64,000 nucleotides of DNA, from the NCBI GenBank assembly GCA_047967505.1, contig CM106539.1, one strand, 5' to 3'. Below the pieces are notes generated by a model. It ran no database searches, was not told where the DNA came from, and was given only the letters and a program-made list of their open reading frames with translations. Positions 21,593-32,874 of this stretch are shown here, one piece after another (position 1 is the stretch's first letter; each line of letters starts with the position of its first letter). Origin of the DNA: Dipteris shenzhenensis. Its lineage: Eukaryota > Polypodiophyta > Polypodiopsida > Gleicheniales. Made by a program: the position numbers and the translations under genes.

Positions 21593-22237
21593 ATGCTGGC
21601 CGTACATTCACGCAACGATCATGAGCGCTATATCTGGCAAGTAAGAAACCAGTATGTTTTTTCAAGTAATGGGATGATAGATACCACCATTACTGGACTC
21701 ACGAAGGGGGGTCTGAGGGATGCTAGTGTTATCATTGGGAAAAATGACTCCCTTGTGGGAGAGTGTTTGTTGGATATTTCTGCTCTATTGTAGCCCTTTG
21801 GAAGAGGCTCCTAGTACCCTTCTGCTGCTTGTAGCATAGGCCACAGGTTTTAGTGCCCCTTATGAGTTGGCCCCGTTTGTTTCTTGATGGGTCTGACCCC
21901 CCCCTTTAATCAAATTAGTTAGCTGGTTTATTTTTATTTTAAAAAATAAACAAACAAAAAACATTAAGCGAACATTAAAAAACCAACCAAAAACAGTGTA
22001 CTTGTCAACTCTCCAAATGAAAGTGGCTATGGTTAGCAAATGGGAATAAAACTATCCCAAAACAAAAAACAACGACTACAGTATAATGATATTCCCCTAA
22101 TCAGTTCCAAATACATTGATATCCAGGACTTATGAAAACTATACTAAGGGAGTTAGGTATAGAATTCAGTAATCACCACGAATTCATGATAGAAAATGAA
22201 GCTCAAGTGTGCTAGACAATAAAACAAATGGAATTTC
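21593..22237. other. Unassigned DNA, possible retroelement 3' end
   Basis: A 66-codon frame (21593-21793) has no recognisable motif. The following T-rich and then A-rich tract (TTATTTTTATTTTAAAAAAT, ending near 21962) could be the tail of a non-LTR element, but nothing confirms this. DNA to 22237 has no feature I can name. Confidence 0.3.
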
Positions 22238-22646
22238 TTGCTACTCTATCGAGCTTCTACATTATGGCTTCAACATCTCATTAGACCTCCTTACAAGTTT
22301 CGTAACACGGGATCAAATATATTGAAAATTTTTATGGATGACTACAAGTCTCAACACACCAGACAAAACACTCCACTAATAACAAAAATGGTAACAATAA
22401 AATTAGCTCCAGATATTACAATTGAGCAATACAGACAAGTCTTTAACCCACCGTTCATAAAACCAAATGAAGGAAAAAATCTAAATATCATGTCGATGTG
22501 TTCTATACCTTTTTTATAATTATCTAAATTTATATATTTAAAACTTGAATTACAGAGGCCTAAACATAATCTTAACATAATGATATATTAATTGTATTAT
22601 TGCCAATCCAAAAATAGATCCGTTAACAATCAAAGACACCCAATGG

Positions 22647-22970
22647 TTGTCCAGCAAAATGCCAAGCAAAAGGAAAGATAGTCATTTGATCTACTCCATA
22701 AAATGCATCAAAAATAGAAAGAAATACGTCGGGCATCCCAACAATCTCGCAAGGCATATAGAAAGCCAAAAAAATAACCCTCCACCTAAGATGAAATCCG
22801 ACATTGAAAATTTTAGTCCTTTTGAGGAAAACCTTATTGTAGATATATTCTCCGAATCTGCAAGTAATATAGATAAGACAATTACATATCACAGTTTCAT
22901 ACAACAGGAGAACAAGGATACAACAACCTCAAAGGCCACCCTCCATATCAAAAGAAATACTACTATATGA
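22647..22970 (+). pseudogene. Possible GIY-YIG endonuclease domain fragment
   Basis: A 107-codon frame contains HLIYSIKCIKNRKKYVGHPN then NLARHIESQ. The LIY at residues 14-16 and YVG at 27-29 have the spacing of the GIY-(10-11)-YIG signature. R36 sits about where the family's catalytic Arg is found. NNPPPKMKSDIENFSPFEE follows, resembling the region after the first helix in eukaryotic GIY-YIG proteins, and many E residues could supply the metal ligand. The frame ends soon after, so the domain is truncated. No partner domain is visible. Alternative: a chance frame in AT-rich DNA. Confidence 0.4.
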
Positions 22971-24015
22971 AATGTCTCAATCTCATATATATTAATTCGT
23001 GTAAATAAAAAACCACAACAGTATCGTGCTAGCTCTATTTCTCAACGTCGACTCTCTCATTTAAATTTTATTTTACAAGAAATTGCTCTTTGATAATTAG
23101 AGGCTCTTTAATATCTTCAAAAACATAAGTATCTAAATTTCATTATGATCTTAGATCTAGTCATGGATCATTCGATTCGAGCAACCATAAATATTCAATT
23201 CCACTCATTAGCTTGAGCATATCATAGTCATTAATATGATTGGGGGTTCTACCATCTATAATTATCATTCCCAATTTCATCAATGGAAATCAAACCAAAA
23301 TAGCTTAGGCCAATCATATTATGAGAGTACTCATGAGATGAACCTGTTCTTGCGATTCATGGAATGATACACAGAGTTTAGCAATCTCAGGTTTATCAAT
23401 GTTCATGCCATGTTAAAGAAACACAATGCAAATGAACATAAGACTAATATTTTATGTACGCTCTAAGTATTATGACTTTTTTTCCAAAAGCAATGAAATC
23501 CTATATGAATCGAATTCCCTACTTTAATCATCAATACTCGTGCAATCAATCTATATATCTCTCGTTAGACTCCTTTCCTTTCATTTCTGCTTTCAGGTGT
23601 GTTTTGTGCTCATGTTTGTGTTATACTTTGATTATCTTAGTTGCGAAATATTACCTTTGATTGTTTGGTATTGTGCTGCTTCTATAGATAATGCTACCCG
23701 CAAGGTAGTGATAACATATGAAAGAAATATACCAAGAGAGCCCCCTATATACAGAAATACACATTCTCTAAAGGATAGGTAGGTGAGAGACTCGAGTGTC
23801 TAACCACCATAGAGATACATTTGAATATGGATGGGAAGAGTGTTTCCCGTTCCCATCCTATTTCCTATTTCCTAGAGCCTTGGGAAGAGTGTTTCCTATT
23901 TCCTAGAGCCTTGGGAAGAGTGTTTCCTATTTCCTCGAACCTTGAAGACCCTTACAAACAAGGGAAGTAATTAGCTAAATTTTGACAAAGGGTGAGGGTC
24001 AGTTTGAAGGAAACC
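22971..24015. other. Intergenic DNA upstream of the STP gene
   Basis: AT-rich and without a gene. A short tandem repeat of about 33 bp (GGGAAGAGTGTTTCCTATTT..., three copies) lies at about 23836-23945, within 200 bp of the STP start codon, so it sits in the promoter or 5' UTR. Confidence 0.6.
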
Positions 24016-25806
24016 ATGGAAGGAGACTCTTCCAAGAAGCAGCACGACCATCACTACAACAACGATACCACTCTTTTCCTACTTCTCTCTTGCATCACAG
24101 CAGCATCCGGGGGGTTCATCTTCGGCTATGACATCGGAATTTCGGGTGCGCGCCATCTCTCCCTCTCTCACCTTCCCTTTATCCATTTGAGAATTTCCTA
24201 AAGCATCTAAGCATCTTTCTTTGATAATTGATCCTTATTTTAGGGGGCGTTACCGCCATGGATGACTTCCTCCTCACACTATTTCCCAAGGTTTATCGCC
24301 AGAGACATTCAGCAAAGACCGACAACTATTGCAAATTTGACAGTCAAGTCCTCACCGCATTCACCTCCTCCCTTTACCTTGCCGGACTACTCTCTGCGTT
24401 AGTTGCATCCAGCTTCACCAGCAGATATGGAAGGAGAGCTGCTATCATGACGGCAGGGATTTTCTTTGTTGTCGGTTCGGTTCTGAACGGCACTGCCCAG
24501 AATCTGGGAATGCTATTGTTAGGACGAGTCCTGTTGGGAATTGGCATCGGTCTTGAGATCCAAGTTCTGTATTCTGACCTATTCCAACGTCTTCGATGCA
24601 ATACGTAAAAAAGTACGATTTTCGCTTTATTTGTTGTGGAGACCCATCATTAACTTTACTCCTTGCACGGCGATGCAGGCTGTGCCTTTGTATCTGTCGG
24701 AGGTTGCTCCCCCGTGGTGGCGTGGTGCGCTTAACGGAATGAACGTAGTGACCCTCTCCTTGGGAGGTTTCACCGCATACCTTGTGAATTACGGCACATC
24801 AAATATCAGTCCCTACGGCTGGCGAATTTCACTTGGGTCATCTGTCGTTCCTTCGGTTTTTATCCTCATCGGATCTTTTCTCTTGCCTGATTCACCTAGC
24901 AGCCTTATCCAACGGGGCTACCTGGACAAGGGTCGTGCCATTTTAGAGAAGATGCGTGGGACATCAGATGTGGAAACAGAATTCGACGACTTAGTAAAGG
25001 CTAGTGAGGCTTCCAAGCTAGTGAAAAATCCCTGGCGTAGCATCGTAGAGCTGAAATACCGTCCCCAGTTGATTATGGGGTTTGCGATCCCCTTCTTTTC
25101 GCAGGTCTCAGGAATCAATATCATTACTTTTTATTCTCCTCTGCTTTTCCAATCCATGGGCATGAATTCAAATGCATCTCTGTATTCTGCTGTGATCCTC
25201 GGAGGAGCGACGTTGGCGGCTGCGAGTACTGCGGCTCTGACGGTGGATAGAGTCGGGCGCAGAGTGCTATTGGTGTACGGAGGATTTCTAATGGTGGCAA
25301 CGATGGTGAGCACACAACCCAGGCAGCGTTAGCCAGTGCTTCACGTTCGTACTTATTTTTTTTTTGGCTTATATATAGGAATGCTTGCTTCGCAGGTGAT
25401 AATCGCCGTGATCCTACATGTGAAGCTGGGAGCACACAACGCGCTGCCGAAAGCGGACGCAATCGTGCTCGTGACAACGGTGTGCATATACGTAGCAGCT
25501 TTCGGGTGCTCGTGGGGGACGGTGGCAGCATTGGTGCCCAGCGAAATATTCCCACTTGAGATCAGGACCGCCGGGCAGAGTCTCAGCGTGTGTGTGATAC
25601 TTTTTTGGATATTTGCAACCGCGCAGGGGTCCCTGTGGCTGCTGTGCCACATGAAGGCGGGGATCTTCTTTGGCTTCGCAGCACTGCAGCTCATGGGGAC
25701 GTTGTTTGTGTATTGGCTGCTACCAGAGACCAAAAACGTGCCCTTGGAAACTATGGCGGATGTGTGGAAATGCCACCGTGTGTGGAGCAACATCTTACCA
25801 GAATGA
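24016..25806 (+). CDS. Sugar transport protein (STP family) monosaccharide/H+ symporter
   Basis: Four exons join in frame: 24016-24145, 24244-24563, 24679-25305, 25396-25806, giving 495 aa, the usual STP length. All introns are GT-AG. The N-terminus has [20 protein letters not shown]. The first half shows SRYGRRAAI and [11 protein letters not shown]; the loop has [14 protein letters not shown]; the second half has [13 protein letters not shown] and [15 protein letters not shown]. These are the repeated major-facilitator motifs of STPs, which import hexoses with protons across the plasma membrane. ATG 24016 was chosen because no ATG lies upstream in the same open stretch and MEGDSSKK is a normal cytosolic start. 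Substrate cannot be told from sequence. Confidence 0.95.
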
Positions 25807-26702
25807 CAACTGCATTGGAGCATTGTGACAACTGCAGTGGAGCCGACGGTCTGTTAACATGCTTTACACAGACGGTGTGTTAACATCCTTTACACAGACG
25901 GTACGTTAACTTCACAATCTTGTAACATCACACTTAACTTCTTTACATCACATCCTTGAGCCCTTTCACCTTACATTAGATCACTCCAAAAAGTGTTTAC
26001 ATCACATCGAAGCCCTTTCAATGAAGACATGCCATCTTAGCTCCACAAAAAGTGTGGAAAGTAGGTGCACCAAATAAGAGTCTTAGAGGACATGATTATG
26101 TATACCACATGTCATTAAAGCTAATAATTTATGACCTTTAATAAAACCCATTGTATGTATATCGTTCGTGTAGATTTGTTATGTCATCAAGGATTTACAT
26201 GTTGTGATACCTCTGACAACAGCCTTGGAATCTCTGTCTTTAGAATCCTCATGAAACAATGATAGAAAGCCATTAGCAAAAGCAAGGACAGTACATACTC
26301 AGGGTTAGAACGAAGGAAGTACTAACACAAGACAGGCAAAGAAAGCAATGGAAACAAAGCACGCGACTATAGATTGGGCGAAAAATTATGTATCCTAGGA
26401 GAGTGTAGTCAGGTATCCCAAATGTCACAAAAGCCAATAAGTTATGACTCTTTATAAAACCCCTTGCAGATATATCGTTTATGTAGTGTTATGGATGTTC
26501 ATGTTGTGATAGTGTTGACAATTGTTTCGTTGGAATCTCTATCTCTAGAATTGCCATGAGATAATGATAGATAGTCATCTATGGGTATGGGGCACTTAGG
26601 GTCAGAACCAAGGAAGCCCCTACCAAAGATAAGTGAAGAGAGCAATAGAAACAAAGCACATAACTACAGATTCACAACAAGACAAAGCACCCACAGATGC
26701 GC
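24286..26702 (+). repeat. Duplicated segment, copy 2 (source-like copy)
   Basis: Covers exon 2 to the stop codon of the STP gene plus ~900 bp of 3' flank, matching 18833-20595. Because this copy retains the whole gene, it is the likely source. Confidence 0.93.
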
Positions 26703-26880
26703 ACACAGACGCATTTCCTTAACTAAAAAAAAACTTACGGGCGTGTCTATTTGCACGTCTATTTGCACATCTACAGACCTGCGTCTATAGGCACATCTAT
26801 ATAACAGTTATACGTGCCTATGGACGTGCTTTTAGGCACTCTATAGAAAAAAAAAAACAAAGATGCGTACATAGATGCGC
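26673..26880. repeat. Possible left terminus and subterminal repeats of a CACTA-like element (E3)
   Basis: CACAACAAGACAAAGCA at 26673 is followed by many copies of short words such as AGATGCGC, AGACGC, GCGTCTATAGG and CACATCTATA. The same terminal word occurs at 41211, also followed by AGACGC words. CACAACAAG could be a variant of CACTACAAG. Subterminal arrays of short degenerate repeats are usual in En/Spm elements. Confidence 0.45.
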
Positions 26881-27108
26881 TTATAGATGCTCTACAGAAT
26901 CTTTTTTTTAAATAAAAGCAGAATTTTGTGTGGTTGAACAGAATGCTGTGTATGCTATGTGGTTACAAGAATCCCATTTTCACATTGTGCAATTCAATTC
27001 TTACAGCCAACCGCATTTTAATTAGCACGATTCCAAGCATATCTATAGCCGACGATTACAATTCCGAATAAAACATTATAACTCCAAAATGTTTAGTTCA
27101 CAAGGCAT
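26881..27108. other. Unassigned DNA downstream of E3 gene
   Basis: AT-rich, no gene; presumably 3' untranslated DNA of the minus-strand gene that follows. Confidence 0.4.
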
Positions 27109-28470
27109 TCATTGATAGAACGTTGGCGCTCCAGTAGCTCGGATATATTGCTCCTCAGTAATCAAACCGTCCTCATAGAAGTGCCTCCATGTATCTCCTC
27201 TGCGATGGTGGCGGTGGTAGGTTGTCTGGACAGGAGTAGGGTACCTGCCCATGATATCAAGCTGCACGATGATATAATTTGCGAAGGGGTTAGTACAAAG
27301 AAACAACCTCCTAATAAACCACATAAACACAATATAAGTTGAGATCAATACTTACAAATTGGGCCTCCCATGATTCAACACCCCCTGCTTCAAAATGCAT
27401 GTTTCCATAGTGCTCCATTTGGATCCTTCGTGCCTCCGTGTTGCAGCAGACTGGGGTATGCCTTCGCTACCTTCATTGCTTTCTTCCACTCACGCTTGTG
27501 AGCAGTGTGGGGCTGGCCTCTTGGTGGTTGACCTCCCTCTCTCCTGGCAATCTCGGCTAGTGCCTGCCTCTTAAGCGAAGATCTTTTATTGGCAAGTATC
27601 ATAACAATATTTGAATTGGCCCATTTATCTGTGAACTGAACATTAGGGGGATTGGGATACCTAGAGCGAATAGCAGTGAGGGTCTTATCAGCCAACTTTT
27701 TTGGCTAGTCTTTGTAGTGAATAAAGCAATCTTTGTAGTTGTTAGAAATTACAGAGTGCATGAAGGCCATGATGTCCTTCCTCGTGCATCCATCAAGATG
27801 CCTCTTGTCTGAGTGATGTCATAGAAGATCGTACCATCACCCTTTGGCACGTTTGCATCATTTGAATCATCCCTGCCTCCACCATTACCCCCCCAAAGCA
27901 TTGTGCCATGCATCCCCCACCACTCTCCCTGCTACTACGCCTACTGCCCTGTCGTGTCGAGCTAGTATGCTAACCACTCATAGCTGAAGAAGCGACTCTC
28001 GACTGCACGGGAGTACGTTGGCCACTCGTAGCTGTAGAAGTGACTCTTGACTGCATGGGAGTATGTCAACGGCTTTGCGAGGCAGAAGGGCCTCCTGACT
28101 GCAGGGGGGAGAAGGGGCTCGGCGGATCTCGGATCTGTAGCCGGCTGGGCTGTCTCGACTCCACTGGGGTAATCTTAGCTGGTGTGGGGTTGGGGTGGTT
28201 TGGAGTTTGTATTGTCGACTCCTAGGGGGTGTTTGGAGTACTCGTCATGTATATGTATAACTCCCCAGGAGTGGAAGGGTGCTCCAAAATGTTATATAAC
28301 TCCCGAAAGATGGCATCCCAAAGATTAGGTGAGGCTGAAGAGCTTCCTGGCCAAATGATGAACTGAAGAAAAGAAAAGAAGAAGATCACCATCGAGCATG
28401 CCCTCTTTCCATCATGCATGCCCTCGTCAGAAGATGCAAAAGAAAAAATAGAGTGACAGCCTGACATTGA
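27109..28470 (-). pseudogene. CACTA ORF1-type protein (Ptta/En/Spm-like), degenerate
   Basis: Minus-strand exons. A serine/proline-rich N-terminal part (28470-27900) is followed by DIMAFMHSVISNNYKDCFIH, then RSRYPNPPNVQFTDKWANSN and LANKRSSLKRQALAEI. After a frameshift near 27405 comes MHFEAGGVESWEAQF and an intron (about 27358-27273). The last exon begins LDIMGRYPTPVQTTYHRHHR. It parallels the intact ORF1 at 30748-32323 block by block, including intron position. Stops include TAG for the expected Trp in KDWPKK. In this family the protein may bind element ends. Confidence 0.7.
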
Positions 28471-28550
28471 GAAAGCATATATAGACTCCTGCATTCTTTG
28501 AATTAGAGTGACAGAACTCTATATCTGCTTGCTCAATGTCAGGCTATTGA
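28457..28550. repeat. Inverted repeat AGCCTGACATTGAG / CTCAATGTCAGGCT
   Basis: Arms at 28457-28470 and about 28536-28549 are perfect reverse complements of 14 bp, with TAGAGTGACAG also repeated directly at 28448 and 28504. It marks the edge between the E3 gene and the purine array. Confidence 0.7.
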
Positions 28551-28562
28551 AGCTTCACGTGG

Positions 28563-28960
28563 GGAAAAAGAGAGAAGGAAAGAGAGGAGAAAAGAGAGGA
28601 AAAGAGAGGAGAAACAAGAGAGAAAAAGAGAGGAGAAAAAGGAGAAAAGAGAGGAGAAAAAAGAGAAAAAGAGAGGAGATAAGAGAGAAAAAGAGAAAGT
28701 GAAAAGAGAAAAAGTGAGGATAAAAGAGAGAAAAAGAGAGAAGGAAAGAGAGGAGAAAAGAGAGGAAAATAGAGGAAAAGAGGAGAAAAAGAGAAAAGAG
28801 AGGAGATAAGAGAGAAAAAGAGAGGAGAAAAGAGACGAAAAGAAAGAAAAAGTGAGGATAAAAGAGAGAAAAAGAGAGAAGGAAAGAGAAGAGAAAAGAG
28901 AGGAGAAAAAAGAGAGAAAAAGAGAGTAGATAAGAGAGAAAAAGAGAAGAGAAAGTTTCC
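28563..28960. repeat. Purine-rich (GAGAAAAAGAGAGGA)n array
   Basis: About 400 bp of almost pure A/G on the plus strand, made of degenerate GAGAAAAAGAGAGGAGA units. Long minus-strand frames rich in F, L and S are artefacts of this composition. Confidence 0.9.
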
Positions 28961-28962
28961 GC

Positions 28963-30465
28963 AAGCATAAGCATAAGCATAAGCATAAGCTCATGCTTAT
29001 GCTCATGCATGAGCATGAGCTTATGCGCAAGTTTCCGCAAGAGCTTATCCGCAAGTTTCCGCAAGTGCTCCTTCTCTTTTTCCGCATAAGCTCCTTCTCT
29101 TTTTCCGCATGAGCATAAGCATGAGCTTATGCTTATGCTTATGCATGAGCATAAGCATAAGCTCATGCTTATGCTCATTCATGAGCATGAGCTTATGCGT
29201 AAGTTTCCGCAAGAGCTTATGCGGAAATAGAGAATGAGAGAAGCATATGCTTCTCTCATTCTCTTTTTCCGCATAAGCTCCTTCTCTCATTCCGCATAAG
29301 CTCCTTCGCAAGTTTCCGCATGAGCATAAGCATGAGCTTATGCTTATGCTTATGCTTATGCTTATGCATAAGCATAAGCATAAGCTCATGCTTATGCTCA
29401 TTCATGCTTATGCTTATGCTTATGCTTATGCTTATGCTCATGCTTATGCTCCTTCTCTATTTCTGCATGAGCATAAGCATGAGTTTCCGCAAGTTTCCAC
29501 AAGTTTCCGCAAGCATAAGCATAAGCATAAGCATAAGCTCATGCTTATGCTCATGCATGAGCATGAGCTTATGCGCAAGTTTCCGCAAGAGCTTATCCGC
29601 AAGTTTCCGCAAGTGCTCCTTCTCTTTTTCCGCATAAGCTCCTTCTCTTTTTCCGCATGAGCATAAGCATGAGCTTATGCTTATGCTTATGCATAAGCAT
29701 AAGCATAAGCTCATGCTTATGCTCATTCATGAGCATGAGCTTATGCGTAAGTTTTCGCAAGAGCTTATGCGGAAATAGAGAATGAGAGAAGCATATGCTT
29801 CTCTCATTCTCTTTTTCCGCATAAGCTCCTTCTCTTATTCCGCATGCAAGTTTCCGCAAGTTTTCGCATGAGCTCCTTCTCTTATTCCGCATAAGCTCCT
29901 TCTCTTTTTCCGCATAAGCTCCTTCTCTATTTCCGCATGAGCATAAGCATGAGCTTATGCTTATTCATGAGCATGAGCTTATGCGGAAGTTTCCGCAAGA
30001 GCTTATGCGGAAATAGAGAATGAGAGAAGCATATGCGGATCTCATTCTCTTTTTCCGCATAAGCTCTTTCTCTTTTTCTGCATAAGCTCTTTCTCTTTCT
30101 CTTTTGCATGAGCATATGCGGAAATAGAGAATGAGAGAAGCTTATGCTTCTCTCCTCCTCTATTTTCGCATATGCGGAAACATGAGCATAAGCTCATGCT
30201 CACCCATGAGCATAAGCATAAGCTCATGCGGAAAAAGAGAAGGAGCTTATGCGGAAATAGAGAATGAGAGATGCTTCTCTCCTTCTCTTTTTCTGCATAA
30301 GCTCCTTCTCTTTTTCCGCATGAGCATAAGCATGCAGAAACTCATCCTTCTCATGCTTATGCTCATGCATGTGCATGAGCTTATGCTTAAGTTTCTGCAT
30401 AAGCTCATGCTTATGCGTGAGCTTATGCGGAAATAGAGAATGAGAGAAGCATAAGCTCATTCTCT
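28963..30465. repeat. GCATAA/TTATGC hexamer-based array, left block
   Basis: Runs of GCATAA, GCATGA, TTATGC and TCATGC hexamers alternate with spacers such as GGAAACTTGCG and GAAAAAGAGAAGGAGC on one strand or the other. Much of it can fold into hairpins. A direct duplication with ~548-bp offset is visible (28963-29480 against 29511-29960). The segment 29045-29401 recurs inverted at 33747-34103. Small open frames here (M-S-I-S-M-S-L-C, H-K-H-K) reflect only the repeat. Confidence 0.9.
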
Positions 30466-30665
30466 ATTTCTGCATAAGCTCATTCTCTATTTCCCACTCT
30501 ATTTCCCCCTTCTCTCATTCTCTATTTTCCCTCATCTCTTTCCCTTTCTCTCATTCTCTATTTCCTCATTCTCATTTTTTTCTTTCCTTTACATCTTCTT
30601 TCCCTCTTATCTTTCCCTCTTCTTTCCCTCTTTCCTTTCCCTCTTCTTTCCTTTCCCTCTTCTTT
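30466..30665. repeat. Pyrimidine-rich array before the ORF1 gene
   Basis: About 200 bp of TCTCATTCTCTATTT and CTTTCCCTCTT units, directly upstream of the CACTA ORF1 gene. A plus-strand pyrimidine tract here may form part of its promoter or 5' UTR. Confidence 0.85.
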
Positions 30666-30747
30666 CTTCTTGCCTATGCCTATGCCTATGAGAATGCTCA
30701 TGTTTGTTTATTTGTTTTCTGTTTTCGTGTTTGTGTCTATGTTAGAC

Positions 30748-32323
30748 ATGGGATCACGTCGCTCATCGGACGAGTACGGACAGCCTCGCAGGAGGAGAGC
30801 TCACGATCTATATGCTCCAGAGGACTTTGATTCCTCTCAGGCGACTACCCCGAGGACTACCCCTGGTCCGACTCCTCTCGGTCCTAGCACTGTGACTACC
30901 CCTGGTCCGACCCCTCTTCCACGTAGCACTGCGACTACCCCTCAGGGGACTCCTTTGCTAGCCACGCATGGCTTTGTTGGGACTCCCGACGAGTTTGTAG
31001 CGCAGATGAGCAATGAGGAGGCAGCGAGATTCTTCTCTCTGCTCTCTCAGAGGACCTCCGCAATTCCTTCCCCTACACCGACAGGTGGACGTACAGCCCA
31101 GCCATCCCCTCGCGCCCCTTCGACCGCGGGATCATCACCTGCGCATGCCTCCTGCAAGGGAAGGAAGAGTAGGATGGGCGGCTCATGTTGTGCTGACTCA
31201 GGAGATGTAGACGAGTCAGCACACTCACGCTCCTTTAGGTCTCCACTTGGTCCGGAGACACAGTATCAGTCAGGTCCCTTTCCCTCTCCTACTCCCACAG
31301 CTACTCCTCGATCCGGAAGCGGTCGCGCAGCTTCCACTCCTTCAGACTCTGCTACCGTCAGTCCCCCTTACTCATCAGGGGATCTCTCCTATCAAATCAC
31401 ATCTGCCGGAGAGATAATAGAAGACAAAAAGGGCAAAGCAGTGATGGCCGCCATGAGGCGGTTGATGAGTCATCACTTCAAGAGCGGCATAAATATCGAT
31501 TGGCGGTATCAAGATGGCCAAAAGAAGCAGGCGGTGATCGATGAGTTAAAACAAAGATTTCCTAATCCGCCAAATGTGGAGTTTAATAACAGTTATATGC
31601 TCGAGCGCATGGGTTTGGTCCTAAAGCATCGCAGATCAACCATGCGTACTTCCATTACAAAGGGGTTGTCTAAACCCAGCTGGGCAGACAAAGCTGATTG
31701 GAAGTACTTCAAGAAGCAACATAGGGACCATCCTGAAATGTTCGAGGCTCAGAGGAGGGCTGCGAAGAGACGGCTGGATGTCGTAGGTACTTCGCACTTT
31801 GGTGCAGGTGGACGGTATGCGTTCGAGGCAACCGTGGTAAGTTTACTTCTTTCCATTTAATGTATTGTTCTATTTGTTTTACTTACATATTACATGTACT
31901 TTAGCTAACTCTAACGCTCGTAAATTGGATCCACAGCAAGCTGCGATGGGTCGTCTTCCTACGGATGCAGAGACGCGGCGCGCATTTCGGATAGGAACCA
32001 AGCCGTGGTTCATTGAGCAAGAGGCAATGGGAGCGACAGTCGATTGGGCTGAGGTGGCTGCTCGCACGGTATAAGTTTACTCCTGCTTGTAATCTCACTT
32101 TTTAATTTAAGTTCCAATCTAATTTTCGATTTATATGGTTCACTCTCAGGGTCAAAGCTCAAGCGTCCCATCATCAGAGACGAGCGATCAACAGGGGCAA
32201 GGATCGGACGCAGGTGCCGATGACGAAGGAGAAGATGCAGGTGTCGGGGACGAGGGAGAAGATGCAGGTGCCGAGGACCAGGGAACAGCCCAACAAGACG
32301 ATTCGGATTCGGATTCGGATTAG
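30748..32323 (+). CDS. CACTA element ORF1-type protein (Ptta/En/Spm transposase-like), apparently intact
   Basis: Three exons join in phase 0: 30748-31836, 31937-32068, 32150-32323, 464 aa, with GT-AG introns. The N-terminal third is T/P/S-rich (TTPRTTPGPTPLG and similar). A conserved block follows: KAVMAAMRRLMSHHFKSGIN, RFPNPPNVEFNNSYMLERMG and SHFGAGGRYAFEATV. Exon 3 encodes an acidic tail ending DDSDSDSD. I relate it to the plant Ptta/En/Spm transposase family (Transposase_24 type) from recalled motifs. In-frame ATG codons upstream (from 30676) are possible starts; 30748 gives a clean MGSRRSSDEYG start. Element arrays and a CACTA end follow. Such proteins act with TNP2, seen 4 kb downstream. 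Confidence 0.75.
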
Positions 32324-32600
32324 TAGTGGTAGTAGCATTTTTCATATCCGCTCATTAGAGCCATTTTGTATCGCCCTTTCACAGGGTAATTTTGTTTCAA
32401 ACACAGTTGTATATGTATATGCATTTCTTCCTCATCGTTCACAAGAACAATTTTGTATCACCCTGCAAGCAAGGGAAATTTTGTTATAAAAAACTTTCTT
32501 TTGTAATTACAAAAAAAAAAAAAGGGTTAGTGGGGCTAAACAGGGCCAAAAGGAAGCCCTGTTTAGCCCCACTAACCATTTTTTTTACCTTCTGTTAATC
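32324..32600. other. 3' flank of ORF1 with a perfect hairpin
   Basis: GGTTAGTGGGGCTAAACAGG near 32525 pairs with CCTGTTTAGCCCCACTAACC near 32556, a ~20-bp perfect inverted repeat with a short loop, preceded by A12 or longer. It could act at the transcript 3' end. Confidence 0.6.
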
Positions 32601-32744
32601 GTCGCTATATAGCGACGTTTACCAGTGTCGCTATATAGCGACGATTAACAGAGTCGCTATATAGCGACGTTTTTATCGTCGCTATATAGCGACGTTTACA
32701 TCGTCGCTATATAGCGACGATTAACAGCGTCGCTATATAGCGAC
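32601..32744. repeat. Subterminal array 1: six copies of GTCGCTATATAGCGAC
   Basis: Perfect 16-bp palindromes at 32601, 32627, 32653, 32678, 32703 and 32729, spaced 25-26 bp. They lie 130-275 bp from the CACTA terminus at 32874. In En/Spm, subterminal motifs are the binding sites of the element's DNA-binding protein. Confidence 0.93.
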
Positions 32745-32854
32745 GGTTTATAGCGACGCTCCTTTTCCGACGATTTTAACGACTTTTATAGCGACCTTTG
32801 CGTCCGTGAAAAAAAAAATTTTAATGTAAAAAGCGTCGGTATTTCCGTCGGAAA

Positions 32855-32874
32855 ATGGCCTATGCCTTGTAGTG
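32855..32874 (-). other. CACTA terminus, right end of element E1
   Basis: The plus strand ends CCTATGCCTTGTAGTG, i.e. CACTACAAGGCATAGG on the minus strand, the classic CACTACAAG end of plant En/Spm elements. The element lies to its left. I could not find the matching left CACTA end; the hexamer arrays intervene. Confidence 0.7.

Noticed and set aside
25124-25823. Long minus-strand and shifted frames across the STP gene
   Set aside because: Shadows of exons 3 and 4; the plus-strand frame carries all family motifs and proper splice sites.
28539-30460. Many overlapping open frames on both strands rich in M, S, L, C, H and K
   Set aside because: They are translations of hexamer and purine/pyrimidine arrays, which avoid stops by composition; they have no protein-like sequence variety.
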